Shown here in pieces: positions 47,847-57,395 of a stretch of DNA of 64,000 bases. The first letter of the stretch is position 1; every line of letters begins with the position of its first letter. The notes beneath the pieces were generated by a model that worked only from the letters and a program-made list of their open reading frames with translations, was not told the DNA's origin and searched no databases. Origin of the DNA: Pseudomonadota bacterium (GTDB lineage Bacteria; Pseudomonadota; Alphaproteobacteria; Sphingomonadales; Sphingomonadaceae). A program made the translations under genes and the position numbers. The stretch spans positions 26,001 to 90,000 of the forward strand of contig JAIUPN010000016.1 in the NCBI GenBank assembly GCA_020160755.1, written 5' to 3'.

Positions 47847-49169
47847 ATGATCAAAAGGAAGAAGGGGCAGGCAAGCAGGGCGGCATCGCCGCTGATGACG
47901 CTCGCGCTGGTGCTGGCGGGCGCGGCGCCCGCGTTCGCTCAGGATGCGCCCGCGCCCTCGTCGTCGCGCCCGCTCGACTTCCGTCTGCCGCCGCCCACCG
48001 ACGACAACCGCGCGCCCGGCGTGCAGGGGCCGTCGGACAATGGCCTGCCTCCGGTGGCGCCCGGCGAACGTCGCGGCCAGCCGACGCCGACGCCCGCACC
48101 GGCTCCGGTCCAGCCTGCGACACCGCCGCGCGTGACTCCGACGCAGCCGGTGACGGCGCCCGCGCCCGCCGCTGTACCCCGCGATACGCCGGCAACGCCG
48201 CGCCCGGCATCGCCCGGCGCCGCGACGCCGGCGGCGCCCGCCACGACGGACAACCCTGCGCTGCCGCCGCTGGAGACGGTGGTTCCGGCTGCACCCGCTG
48301 CGACCGAGGTGCCGTCCGTCGCCGCTTCCGATGACACGCCGGCCGCCGCTGCGCCCGCAAACCAGCCTTCGGGAACGCCGCTCTGGGCCTGGGCGCTGGC
48401 CGCGCTGGCCGCGCTGGCCGCGCTCGGTGCCGGTTACTGGTACTGGCGCCGCCGGTCGGCTCCGGCCGGTCCGCCGATCGACGAAGCGGACGAATCGCCG
48501 CTCCCTGCTACCCCGGCGCCCGCAACGCGCGCCGCAGCGCCCCGGCCCGCCGTGTCGCCCGCGCCGCGCCCGGCGCCGCCGCAGCCTGCGCGCGCACTCG
48601 CGCCGTCCGAACCGCGCGCCGCGTCGCCGCTCGTCACCCGTCCGACGGGGGAGAAGCGCGCGGTCGTCGGCATGGCGCTCGACATCCGCAGCATCCGCTT
48701 TGCCGCCGATCATGTCGCGGTCGGCTTTGCGCTCAACCTGCTCAATCAGGGGACGGTGGCGGCGACCGGGCTGATGGTCCGCATCGCACTGAATCAGGGG
48801 TCGGCGATGCCCGAGGCGGTGCTCGGCCGCTTCTACGACGGCGCGGGCGGAAGCGTCCTGCGCGACGACATGATGCTGGCCCCCGGCGCGGGCGAGGAAT
48901 TGTCGACCGAAGTCATGCTGCCGCGCGCGGCGATCGAGCCGCTGATGATCGGCGGCAAGCCGATGCTGGTCCCGGTGATCGCGTTCGACGTCACCTATCA
49001 TTGGGACGGCGAGGGCGAGGCGTTCGGTCAGAATGCCGGCAGCTTCGTTCTCGGCCGCGAACAGGGGGCGAGTGGCAGTGAAAAGCTGGCGCCGCTGCCG
49101 CTCGACCGCACCGCCTATGCCGTCGATCGCCCCGGCGCGCGCGCGACGGCGATCAAGCGCAGCCTGTAA
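47847..49169 (+). CDS. proline/alanine-rich single-span membrane protein, unknown
   Basis: A 440-residue protein: signal peptide (1-31, cleaved near A-F-A-Q), a long Pro/Ala/Thr-rich disordered stretch (35-175), one membrane helix (about 178-200, P-L-W-A-W-A-L-A-A-L-A-A-L), basic residues, another Pro/Ala-rich linker, and a folded C-terminal part (about 290-440: V-G-M-A-L-D-I-R-S-I-R-F-A-A-D-H-V). The C-terminal domain is likely cytoplasmic by the positive-inside rule (R-R-R after the helix). I recognise no family. GC-rich repeats make the linker length prone to variation. Confidence 0.75.
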   Translation: MIKRKKGQASRAASPLMTLALVLAGAAPAFAQDAPAPSSSRPLDFRLPPPTDDNRAPGVQGPSDNGLPPVAPGERRGQPTPTPAPAPVQPATPPRVTPTQPVTAPAPAAVPRDTPATPRPASPGAATPAAPATTDNPALPPLETVVPAAPAATEVPSVAASDDTPAAAAPANQPSGTPLWAWALAALAALAALGAGYWYWRRRSAPAGPPIDEADESPLPATPAPATRAAAPRPAVSPAPRPAPPQPARALAPSEPRAASPLVTRPTGEKRAVVGMALDIRSIRFAADHVAVGFALNLLNQGTVAATGLMVRIALNQGSAMPEAVLGRFYDGAGGSVLRDDMMLAPGAGEELSTEVMLPRAAIEPLMIGGKPMLVPVIAFDVTYHWDGEGEAFGQNAGSFVLGREQGASGSEKLAPLPLDRTAYAVDRPGARATAIKRSL

Positions 49170-49352
49170 CCCGGTCCCAAAGGGCGCTGCTTTTTTGTTG
49201 CGGTGCAGCATCGGCTGGGGCAGGACGGACCATGCTTGAAAAAGCACAGGTGGGGGCATAGGCTTGTTGTCCCCAGGAAACAGAGCCACAGCAGGATGGC
49301 CGGGCGAGGGACAGGTAAACATGTTCCCGACCGGTCGCAACAGGAGCATGAC

Positions 49353-50195
49353 ATGGACGCCTTGGTCTCAACCGACTGGCTGGAACGCGAACTGGGGGCA
49401 TCGGACCTGCGGGTCGTCGATGCGACGAAATTCCTTGCCGACGCAGGCCGCGATGCGCGCGCCGAATATGAGGCGGGGCATATCCCCGGCGCGGTCTTCA
49501 TGGACCTGGCCGATCTGACCGACGCGTCGAACGCCGTCGACAATATGGCGCCGCCCGCCGAAAAATTCGCCAGCCGTATGCAGTCGCTCGGCCTCGGCGA
49601 CGGCAGCCGCATCGTGCTTTACGACGACAGCCCGCTGAAGAGCGCGGCGCGCGCCTGGTGGCTGCTCAAGCTGTTCGGCGCGCACGATGTCGCGCTGCTC
49701 GACGGTGGCCTCGCCAAATGGAAAGCCGAAGGCCGCGCGCTCGAAATGGGCAAGCAGACGCTGCGCCACCGCCACTTCACCGTGTGGCGCGATGCCAAGG
49801 CGGTGCGCACCAAGGACCAGATGCTCACGAACGTCGACAGCGGCGCCGAACAGGTCGTCGATGCCCGTCCTGCCGCACGCTTCACCGGCGAGGAACGCGA
49901 TCCGCGTCCGGGTCTTGCGCCGGGCCATATCCCGGCCTCGCGCAGCCTGCCGCACAGCCAGCTGTTCAACGCCGACGGCACCTGGAAACAGGGCGACGAA
50001 CTCAAGGCGGTCTTCGCCGCGGCCGGGGTCGACCTCGACAAGCCGCTCGTCACGACCTGCGGCAGCGGCATGACCGCGACCGTCGTCGCATTCGGCGCGC
50101 ATCTGCTCGGCAAGGACGATGTCGCGGTCTACGACGGCAGCTGGATCGAATGGGGCGCCGATCCGGCGGCGCCCAAGGCAACCGGCGCGGCCTGA
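49353..50195 (+). CDS. sseA: 3-mercaptopyruvate/thiosulfate sulfurtransferase (two rhodanese domains)
   Basis: A 280-residue enzyme with two rhodanese repeats, the first structural (about 5-125), the second catalytic (about 160-275). The active-site loop C236-G-S-G-M-T-A matches C-G-S/T-G-V-T-A of mercaptopyruvate sulfurtransferases. It transfers sulfane sulfur from 3-mercaptopyruvate or thiosulfate to a thiol acceptor. CAGGAG six bases before ATG 49353 sets the start. The metC gene follows 69 bases on, so both relate to sulfur amino acid use. Confidence 0.94.
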   Translation: MDALVSTDWLERELGASDLRVVDATKFLADAGRDARAEYEAGHIPGAVFMDLADLTDASNAVDNMAPPAEKFASRMQSLGLGDGSRIVLYDDSPLKSAARAWWLLKLFGAHDVALLDGGLAKWKAEGRALEMGKQTLRHRHFTVWRDAKAVRTKDQMLTNVDSGAEQVVDARPAARFTGEERDPRPGLAPGHIPASRSLPHSQLFNADGTWKQGDELKAVFAAAGVDLDKPLVTTCGSGMTATVVAFGAHLLGKDDVAVYDGSWIEWGADPAAPKATGAA

Positions 50196-50264
50196 CCGCT
50201 CCGGCCCTGACATCCTTCATGTCGAAGGGTGGATTTTGGCCGGTGCTCCGCTAACAAGGCGGGG

Positions 50265-51470
50265 ATGAGCAAAAGCGACGATGACAGCCTCCGCCCTGCA
50301 ACGAAACTCGTGCAGGGCGGACGGCGACCCGAATGGACCGGCGACCCGCGCCTCGGCGGCGGGGTCGTCAACCCGCCCGTATGGCGCGCCTCGACGATCC
50401 TCTATGACAATATCGCCGACCTGAAGGCGCGCGGCCACGCGACGCACGACAAACTCTATTATGGCCGCCGCGGCACCCCGACCGTATGGGCGCTCGCCGA
50501 CGCGTTGACCGGGATGGAGCCGGGCGCCGAAGGCACCCTGCTCTATCCGTCGGGGGTTGCGGCCAATTCGGCGGCGCTGCTCGCGCTGCTGTCGCCGGGC
50601 GATCATCTGTTGATGGTCGACAGCGCGTACGAGCCGACGCGCGCCTTCTGCAACGGGATGCTCGCGCGGATGGGCATCGAGACGACCTATTATGATCCGC
50701 TGGTCGGCGCGGCTATTGCCGAGCTGATTCGGCCCGAAACGAAGCTGATCTTTCTCGAATCGCCGGGCAGCCTGACCTTCGAGGTGCAGGATATTCCCGC
50801 GATCACGGCGATCGCGCGTACGCGCGGTGTGCTGACGATGCTCGACAACACCTGGGCGACGCCGTTGCTGTTTCCCGCGCTCGCGCACGGCGTCGACGTG
50901 ACGATGATGAGCCTCACCAAATATGTCGGCGGACACAGCGACGCGATGATGGGCTCGCTCACTGCGACCAGGGCGGTGTGGCCGAAGCTGCGGAGCGCGG
51001 CCTATCAGCTCGGGCAGGCGGTTTCGCCCGACGATTGCGCGTTGATGCTGCGCGGGCTGCGCACGCTCGACGTGCGGATGCAACGCCACGGCGAAAGCGG
51101 CCTGACGGTCGCGAACTGGCTCGCTGCGCGCTCCGAAGTCGGCCGCGTGCTCCATCCCGCGCTGCCGGGTGACCGGGGCCACGCGATCTGGTCGCGCGAT
51201 TTTACCGGTACCAGCGGACTGTTCGGTTTCACGCTGAAGGGCGCCGACGAGGCGGCGCGGACGCGCTTCATCGATTCGCTGACGCATTTCGGCATCGGCT
51301 TCAGTTGGGGCGGTTATGAAAGCCTCGTCGTGCCGAGCGATCCTGCGAATATCCGCACTGCGGCCGCGTGGGCCGAACCCGACCCGCTCGTCCGGCTTTC
51401 GATCGGGCTCGAGGACCCGGCCGACCTGATCGCCGATCTCGAACGCGGCTTTGCGGCGATGGCGGGATGA
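50265..51470 (+). CDS. metC: cystathionine beta-lyase
   Basis: A 401-residue PLP enzyme of the Cys/Met metabolism family. PLP Lys219 is in M-S-L-T-K-Y-V-G-G-H-S-D; the N-terminal P-P-V-W-R-A-S-T-I-L-Y and Y-Y-G-R-R-G-T-P-T segments match MetC rather than the gamma-synthases. It cleaves cystathionine to homocysteine, pyruvate and ammonia. The mechanosensitive-channel gene overlaps its stop (ATGA), with no obvious functional link. Confidence 0.93.
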   Translation: MSKSDDDSLRPATKLVQGGRRPEWTGDPRLGGGVVNPPVWRASTILYDNIADLKARGHATHDKLYYGRRGTPTVWALADALTGMEPGAEGTLLYPSGVAANSAALLALLSPGDHLLMVDSAYEPTRAFCNGMLARMGIETTYYDPLVGAAIAELIRPETKLIFLESPGSLTFEVQDIPAITAIARTRGVLTMLDNTWATPLLFPALAHGVDVTMMSLTKYVGGHSDAMMGSLTATRAVWPKLRSAAYQLGQAVSPDDCALMLRGLRTLDVRMQRHGESGLTVANWLAARSEVGRVLHPALPGDRGHAIWSRDFTGTSGLFGFTLKGADEAARTRFIDSLTHFGIGFSWGGYESLVVPSDPANIRTAAAWAEPDPLVRLSIGLEDPADLIADLERGFAAMAG

Positions 51471-52408
51471 GCCGGATGGACGGGCTGCCCGGAGGCGTCC
51501 TCCGCACGATCGACGTGCTGAAGGCGATCGGGATCGACGTCGGATCGTACCGGCTGTCGCTCTACGGGCTGTTCTCGACGATCGTCGTCGCGGTGCTGCT
51601 CTATCTGGCGGTGCGAATCGCCCTGCGCTCGATCAAGTGGCTGCTCCGTCGCAACACGCAGATCGATGCGACGCAGCGGCTGCTCGCCGAAAAGCTGATT
51701 GCGATCGCGCTGTTCGTTTTTGCGATGCTGTTCGGCATCGATCTGCTCGGTATCGACCTCACCGCGCTCGCGGTCTTTTCGGGCGCTGCGGGTCTCGCTA
51801 TCGGTTTCGGCCTCCAGAAGACCGTCGGCAATCTGATCGCGGGGATCATCCTGCTGATGGACCGGTCGATCAAGCCGGGCGATATCATCGTCGTCGGCGA
51901 CGGCAGTTCGATGGGTGGATCGGCGCTGCCCGGCGGCGTGCCCAATGTCGGGCGCGTCGCGAAGATCGGGGTGCGCGCGGTGAACGTCATCACGCGCGAC
52001 GGCAAGAAGCATTTGATTCCGAACGAACTGCTGATGACGCAGCCGGTCGAGAACTGGAGCTATGCGAGCCCCGAGGTGCGCGTGCGAATGCGCGTTCCGG
52101 TCGGATATGACTGCGACCTGCGCCTCGCGCAGCGGTTGATCGCTGAAACCGCGAGGGAAAATCCCCGCATCCTGGGCGAACCCGAACCGGCGGTGTGGAT
52201 CACGGCGTTCGGCGAGCGCGCGGTCGAGCACGAGCTGCGCTACTGGATTTCGGATCCCGAGGCGGGGCTTGGCAATATCCAGGGCGAGGTGTTCCTGGGG
52301 ATCTGGGATCGTTTCAAGGAAGCGGGCATCCGCATCCCCTATCCGCGAACCGACGTGCGGATCGTCGGGGCGCCGGACGAAGGCCCGGCGCCCGCCACCG
52401 TGAATTAG
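51467..52408 (+). CDS. small-conductance mechanosensitive channel (MscS family)
   Basis: A 313-residue inner-membrane protein. Helices at about 25-50 and 70-90 precede the pore helix A-V-F-S-G-A-A-G-L-A-I-G-F-G-L-Q-K-T-V-G-N-L, the Gly/Ala-rich TM3 of MscS channels, followed by the beta domain. Residues about 143-155 (G-D-G-S-S-M-G-G-S-A-L-P-G-G-V) form an insertion in the beta domain not usual in MscS. It relieves osmotic downshock. Its stop overlaps that of ppa on the opposite strand. Confidence 0.9.
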   Translation: MSRMDGLPGGVLRTIDVLKAIGIDVGSYRLSLYGLFSTIVVAVLLYLAVRIALRSIKWLLRRNTQIDATQRLLAEKLIAIALFVFAMLFGIDLLGIDLTALAVFSGAAGLAIGFGLQKTVGNLIAGIILLMDRSIKPGDIIVVGDGSSMGGSALPGGVPNVGRVAKIGVRAVNVITRDGKKHLIPNELLMTQPVENWSYASPEVRVRMRVPVGYDCDLRLAQRLIAETARENPRILGEPEPAVWITAFGERAVEHELRYWISDPEAGLGNIQGEVFLGIWDRFKEAGIRIPYPRTDVRIVGAPDEGPAPATVN

Positions 52409-52941
52409 AAGCCGATCTTCTTCGCGCGCTCGATGCACTCGACGATGATGCGCTTTGCTTCGTCGACGTCGCCCCAGCCGTTGAGCTTCGCCCATTTGCC
52501 GGGTTCGAGATCCTTATAGTGGGTGAAGAAATGCTCGATCTGCTGGAGCACGATTTCGGGCATGTCCTTGTAGCTCGCGACCTTGTCGTAATAGGGGAAG
52601 GTCTTGTTGACGGGGACGCAGAGCAGCTTCTCGTCGCCGCCGGCATCGTCTTCCATCATCAGCACGCCGATCGGGCGGCACTTGACCACCGCGCCCGCGA
52701 CGATCGGTGAGCGTGCGACGACGAGGGCGTCGAGCGGATCGCCGTCTTCGCCCAGCGTGTGGGGAACGAAGCCGTAGTTGGCGGGATAGCGCATCGGCGT
52801 GTGCAGGAAACGGTCAACGAACAGCGCGCCCGATGCCTTGTCGAATTCATACTTCACCGGTTCGCCGCCGATCGGCACTTCGATCAGGACATTCAGGCTG
52901 TCGGGCGGGCTGTCGCCGGCGGGAATCAGGTCGATACGCAT
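52405..52941 (-). CDS. ppa: inorganic pyrophosphatase
   Basis: A 178-residue family-I soluble pyrophosphatase hydrolysing PPi with Mg2+. Signatures are V-K-Y-E-F-D-K-A-S-G-A, Y-P-A-N-Y-G-F-V-P-H-T-L-G-E-D-G-D-P-L-D-A-L-V and the active-site aspartates therein. Length is normal. Its stop codon (52405-52407) overlaps that of mscS (52406-52408) on opposite strands, so the two transcripts must read into each other. Confidence 0.96.
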   Translation of the reverse strand: MRIDLIPAGDSPPDSLNVLIEVPIGGEPVKYEFDKASGALFVDRFLHTPMRYPANYGFVPHTLGEDGDPLDALVVARSPIVAGAVVKCRPIGVLMMEDDAGGDEKLLCVPVNKTFPYYDKVASYKDMPEIVLQQIEHFFTHYKDLEPGKWAKLNGWGDVDEAKRIIVECIERAKKIGF

Positions 52942-53050
52942 GGGAGATCCTTTTGTGTTTTGGAATCGCGCGCGCCTTTAGCGCCGGAAAGAGCCAAAAG
53001 TCGAGGGCGTCGGTCGAGGTTGTGCCGCCTCGCGCTTGCGGAAGCGGAGT

Positions 53051-54985
53051 CTAGAGTGCGCGGCGCGGCGTGAGCAGCCGGTCGAACCAGTCGGGGCCGC
53101 TCGCCGTTTTTTCGAGGTGCGGCCAGCGCAGTCCGCCGTGATAGTCGATCTCGACCTGACGATAGCGGCCGCCGCGCTCGACGAGCAGGCGCACCGGGGT
53201 CCTGGCGTCGGTCGCGGCGCGAATCGCGCTTTCAATCCGTTCGCGGCTGTAACTCACTCCCTCGACCGCGATGATCTTGGTGCCGTTGATGATGTCGGCC
53301 TTGAACGCCGGGCCGTCCCACAGGATGCCGGTGGCGACACCATCCTTGTCGACCGACATCCCCAGCGAATGCGTCAGGTCGACATTCTTCGCCTGTGCCA
53401 TGCGATCGCGGTCATAGGCGTTGGGCGCGTCGCGCCACACCAGCCGATACCCCGCGCGCTCGATGCCGCCGATGGGCGCGGGCCGTCCCGGCGCCTGTAA
53501 CCGGTCGCGCAGGAAATTCGCCCAATCATAGGGGTGAACGGCGTTCAGCGCCGCGACGACATCGTCGAAATCATAGGTGTCCTGCCCCCAGTCGCCCTCG
53601 CGCCCGCCGAAAAAGGCGCGCGCGAAATCGTCGAGGCCCCGCGCATTGTTCGTCGCCTGGCGAATCAGCATGTCGGCCTCCAGCCAGACAAGCGATCCTT
53701 CGTTGTAATAATCTTCGCTCCGCGACCAGCTTGCGAAGGGCTTGGGCTTGCGCGCGGCGATGATCGGGTCGAGCGTCGTGTCTTCGACCGACCGCCACAG
53801 CCGCCCCGGCTGGACGCTGTAGTTGCCGGCGTTCGTCGCCCATTCGGCGAGGATCATCTCCTTCGACTGCATCCCCGACCGTCCGGCTAGGACGAGGTCC
53901 CAGAAACTCGTCTGGCCTTCGTAAACCCACAGCAGATTATCCTGCATCGGGGTGCGGAAATCGGGGGTCCACATCTTGTCGGGGCGGCGGTACTTGCCGT
54001 TCCAGCTGTGCGTCAGTTCGTGCGGGAGCAGCCCGCGCTCGCTGTCATTGTCGTTCCATTTGGTGAAATAGTCGGGATTGCGGCTGTTCTCGCTGCTGCG
54101 ATGATGTTCGAGCCCGATGCCGCCGAGTTCGTCGGTCAGCGCGAGCAGGAACTCATAGCGGTCGAAATGGCGGACCCCGAACAAGGCGACCGCTTCGGAG
54201 ACGAGTGCGGCGTGACGCGCGATATGGTCGGGGCTGGCCTCGAGATATTTGGGCTCGTCGGCGACGACGTTGAGCGTCACCTTGTTGCCGAGATCCCATT
54301 TGCGGAAATATTTGCCGGCGAACATCGGGCTGTCGACGAGCACCTCGTAACTGGTCGGCGCGAAGCTGTAGCGGTTGCCCGATGTCTTGAGCCCGTCGAG
54401 CGCCGAGGCGCCGGTCCAGCCGTCGGGCAGCGTCACGTCGAGCTGCACCGGAATATTGCGCGTGAAATAGCCCGCCGGATAGAGGCTGACCTGTTCCCAT
54501 TGCAGATTCATCATCGACGGCGTGACGACGACGCGGCCTTCGCTCGTTCGCGTCGGCGAGAGAAAGTCGAACGCGATGTCGATGCTTTTGGTCCCCGCGG
54601 GCACATCGATGTCAAAGGCGTAGACGTCGGTCGGCTGGCGCGTCCAGACGAGCGGCTTGCCGCCCGCGCTGGGCCGGAAACCGGCCATTTCGGCGATTGC
54701 GCCGCGCGGCGCGTGCTTGCCGGGCAGCCATTCGGGATAAAGCAAGGTCAGCTTGCCCGATCGGGCGACGGGGATCGTCTGGCGCACGTGAAAGATGCCG
54801 CGCGCAAAGTCCGTCGCATCGACCTTCAATATCATCGTACCCGGATAGGGTTTGTCGGACGGCAGCGGGATGGTGAGCGGCTGGACGACCGGCTGCGGGC
54901 GGCTGTTGCCGTCCTGGGCGATGGCGGGGGAAAGGAGGGCGGGGGCGGCGATCACAGCCGCTGCGACGAACAGTGCTTTTTTCAT
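53051..54985 (-). CDS. M61-family (glycyl aminopeptidase-like) metallopeptidase
   Basis: A 644-residue exported peptidase. Signal peptide M-K-K-A-L-F-V-A-A-A-V-I-A-A-P-A-L-L-S-P-A-I-A-Q. The N-terminal beta domain (about 40-250) is followed by the zinc site His322-Glu323-L-T-His326 and Y-E-G-Q-T-S-F-W-D, and a C-terminal PDZ-like segment (about 545-635: S-V-D-K-D-G-V-A-T-G-I-L-W). This is the M61 layout; family members remove N-terminal Gly/Ala. I chose ATG 54985, where the signal peptide begins. Divergent from hisS (95 bases between starts). Confidence 0.9.
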   Translation of the reverse strand: MKKALFVAAAVIAAPALLSPAIAQDGNSRPQPVVQPLTIPLPSDKPYPGTMILKVDATDFARGIFHVRQTIPVARSGKLTLLYPEWLPGKHAPRGAIAEMAGFRPSAGGKPLVWTRQPTDVYAFDIDVPAGTKSIDIAFDFLSPTRTSEGRVVVTPSMMNLQWEQVSLYPAGYFTRNIPVQLDVTLPDGWTGASALDGLKTSGNRYSFAPTSYEVLVDSPMFAGKYFRKWDLGNKVTLNVVADEPKYLEASPDHIARHAALVSEAVALFGVRHFDRYEFLLALTDELGGIGLEHHRSSENSRNPDYFTKWNDNDSERGLLPHELTHSWNGKYRRPDKMWTPDFRTPMQDNLLWVYEGQTSFWDLVLAGRSGMQSKEMILAEWATNAGNYSVQPGRLWRSVEDTTLDPIIAARKPKPFASWSRSEDYYNEGSLVWLEADMLIRQATNNARGLDDFARAFFGGREGDWGQDTYDFDDVVAALNAVHPYDWANFLRDRLQAPGRPAPIGGIERAGYRLVWRDAPNAYDRDRMAQAKNVDLTHSLGMSVDKDGVATGILWDGPAFKADIINGTKIIAVEGVSYSRERIESAIRAATDARTPVRLLVERGGRYRQVEIDYHGGLRWPHLEKTASGPDWFDRLLTPRRAL

Positions 54986-55080
54986 GGGCAATACCTCTGC
55001 CGCCAAATGCCGCGAAGGTCCAGCGACCGCTCTGCAAGCGCGCTTTGCCTTTCGACGAAAAACCATTAGACGCGCGGCGC

Positions 55081-56328
55081 ATGAGCAAGGACAAATCCGC
55101 GAAGATCCCGACGCCGCAGGCCGTGCGCGGCACCCAGGACATGCTCGGCGATTTCGCCGACCGTTTCGCGCATGTCGTCGACACGTTCGAACGCGTGCGC
55201 CGCCTCTACGGCTACAAGCGCATCGAGGTGCCCGTGATCGAGCCGACCGCGGTATTTGCGCGCAGCCTCGGCGAAACCACCGACGTCGTATCGAAGGAAA
55301 TGTATTCGTTCGACGATCGCGGCGGCGAATCGATCACGCTGCGCCCCGAATTCACCGCCGGGATCGCGCGCGCCTATGTCACCAACGGCTGGCAGCAATT
55401 CGCGCCGCTGAAGGTCGCGACGCACGGCCCGCTGTTCCGTTACGAGCGCCCGCAAAAGGGGCGCTATCGCCAGTTCCACCAATTGGATGCCGAAGTGCTC
55501 GGCAGCGACAGCCCGCTCGCCGACGCCGAGCTGCTCGTCTTTGCCGACCAGCTTCTGAAAGAGCTGGGCGTCGCCGAGGGCGTGACGCTGACGCTCAATA
55601 CGCTCGGCGATGCCGAAAGCCGCGACGCCTGGCGCGCCGCGCTCGTCGAGCATTTCGAGGCGCATCGCGGCGACCTCAGCGAAGACAGTATCGCGCGGCT
55701 CGACAAGAATCCGCTGCGCATCCTCGATAGCAAGGACCCCAAGGACCGTCCGATCGCCGACAGCGCGCCCGACATCGACGCATTCCTCACCAGCGAAGCG
55801 CAGGATTTCTTCGCTGCCGTCACCGCCGGCCTCGACGTCGCGGGCGTCGCTTGGGAGCGCAATGCGCGTCTCGTGCGCGGGCTCGACTATTATCGCCACA
55901 CTGCGTTCGAATTCGTCACCGACCGGCTGGGCGCGCAGGGCACGGTGCTTGGCGGCGGGCGCTATGACGGGCTGATCGAGAATCTCGGCGGGCCGCCCAC
56001 CCCGGCGGTCGGCTGGGCAGCGGGTATCGAGCGGCTGGCAATGCTGCTGGCCGATGACGTCATCGACAACCGGCTCGATGCGGTGATCGCGGTCGAGGAC
56101 GATGGTCAGCTCGCGCTCGCGATGAAGGCCTTGGCGGCACTCCGCAATGGAGGCTTCTCGGCCGAAATCGTGGCGAGCGGTTCGCCGCGCAAGCGTTTCG
56201 ACAAGGCCGCGAAGATTCCGGCGCACGCGTTGGTATCGGTCGGCACGCGCGACGGCGCGCTCCATATCAACGTCCGCGGCGATAGCGACCGCGCGAAGCA
56301 GGCCGAGGCGGTCGTCCGCGCGTTCTGA
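55081..56328 (+). CDS. hisS: histidyl-tRNA synthetase
   Basis: A 415-residue class II synthetase. Motif 1 region R-G-T-Q-D-M-L-G; motif 2 F-R-Y-E-R-P-Q-K-G-R-Y-R-Q-F-H-Q; His-specific R-L-V-R-G-L-D-Y-Y-R-H-T-A-F-E-F and G-G-G-R-Y-D-G-L; C-terminal anticodon domain from about 325. Its stop TGA shares one base with the prfA ATG, giving a tight hisS-prfA-prmC operon. Confidence 0.97.
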   Translation: MSKDKSAKIPTPQAVRGTQDMLGDFADRFAHVVDTFERVRRLYGYKRIEVPVIEPTAVFARSLGETTDVVSKEMYSFDDRGGESITLRPEFTAGIARAYVTNGWQQFAPLKVATHGPLFRYERPQKGRYRQFHQLDAEVLGSDSPLADAELLVFADQLLKELGVAEGVTLTLNTLGDAESRDAWRAALVEHFEAHRGDLSEDSIARLDKNPLRILDSKDPKDRPIADSAPDIDAFLTSEAQDFFAAVTAGLDVAGVAWERNARLVRGLDYYRHTAFEFVTDRLGAQGTVLGGGRYDGLIENLGGPPTPAVGWAAGIERLAMLLADDVIDNRLDAVIAVEDDGQLALAMKALAALRNGGFSAEIVASGSPRKRFDKAAKIPAHALVSVGTRDGALHINVRGDSDRAKQAEAVVRAF

Positions 56329-57395
56329 TGGCCCAGGTTTCCTCCAAGCAGATCGACGCCATCATCGAGCGCCATGCCGCGCTGCAGGCGCGCATGGCAA
56401 CGGGCGATATGGCGCCCGCCGATTTCGTCGCGGCATCGAAGGAGTTTGCCGAACTCGAACCCGTCGCGAAAGCAGCGGCCGAAGTGACGCGGCTGCGCGC
56501 CGAGCTTGTTTCGCTGACCGAAATGCTCGCCGACCCCGAGATGAAGGCGATGGCCGCCGAGGAAATCACCGCGGTCGAGGAAGCGCTTCCTGCCGCCGAG
56601 CATGATCTCGCGATCAAGCTCTTGCCCAAGGACGTCGCCGACGAACGCGCCGCGATGCTCGAAATCCGCGCCGGGACCGGCGGCGACGAGGCGGCGCTGT
56701 TCGCGGGTGACCTGCTCCGCATGTACAGCCGCTATGCCGACGGGCAGGGTTGGAAGGTCGAAATCATTTCGGCGAACGAGACCGATGGCGGCGGCTATAA
56801 GGAAGTCGTCGCGAGCCTGTCGGGGCAGGGCGTGTTCGCCAAATTGAAGTTCGAAAGCGGCGTCCACCGCGTCCAGCGCGTCCCCGCGACCGAAAGTCAG
56901 GGGCGTATCCACACCAGCGCCGCGACCGTCGCGGTGCTGCCCGAGGCAGAAGAAGTAGACGTCGCGATCAACGACAGCGACCTCAAGATCGACATCTACC
57001 GTGCGTCGGGGGCGGGCGGCCAGCATGTCAACACGACCGATTCGGCGATCCGCATCACGCATATCCCGACGGGGCTTGTCGTGATCCAGCAGGACCAGCG
57101 GAGCCAGCACAAGAATCGCGCCAAGGCGATGCAGGTGCTGCGCGCGCGGCTCTATGACCTCGAGCGCGAGAAGATTCACAGCGCCGAGGCGTCGGCGCGC
57201 AAGTCGATGGTCGGGTCGGGCGACCGCTCCGAGCGTATCCGCACCTATAATTTCCCGCAGGGGCGCGTGACCGATCACCGCATCAACCTGACGCTCCACC
57301 GGCTGCCCGAGATTATCGAGGGCCAGATGGACGAACTGATCGACGCGCTGATCGCCGAGGATCAGGCGCAGCGGCTGGCGGGGCTGGGTGACTGA
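56328..57395 (+). CDS. prfA: peptide chain release factor 1
   Basis: A 355-residue class I release factor reading UAA/UAG. It has the P-A-T codon-recognition tripeptide (R-V-P-A-T-E-S-Q-G) and the G-G-Q motif in S-G-A-G-G-Q-H-V-N-T-T-D-S-A-I-R-I. Normal length. It overlaps hisS by one base and prmC by eight, consistent with co-production with the methylase that modifies its GGQ glutamine. Confidence 0.97.
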   Translation: MAQVSSKQIDAIIERHAALQARMATGDMAPADFVAASKEFAELEPVAKAAAEVTRLRAELVSLTEMLADPEMKAMAAEEITAVEEALPAAEHDLAIKLLPKDVADERAAMLEIRAGTGGDEAALFAGDLLRMYSRYADGQGWKVEIISANETDGGGYKEVVASLSGQGVFAKLKFESGVHRVQRVPATESQGRIHTSAATVAVLPEAEEVDVAINDSDLKIDIYRASGAGGQHVNTTDSAIRITHIPTGLVVIQQDQRSQHKNRAKAMQVLRARLYDLEREKIHSAEASARKSMVGSGDRSERIRTYNFPQGRVTDHRINLTLHRLPEIIEGQMDELIDALIAEDQAQRLAGLGD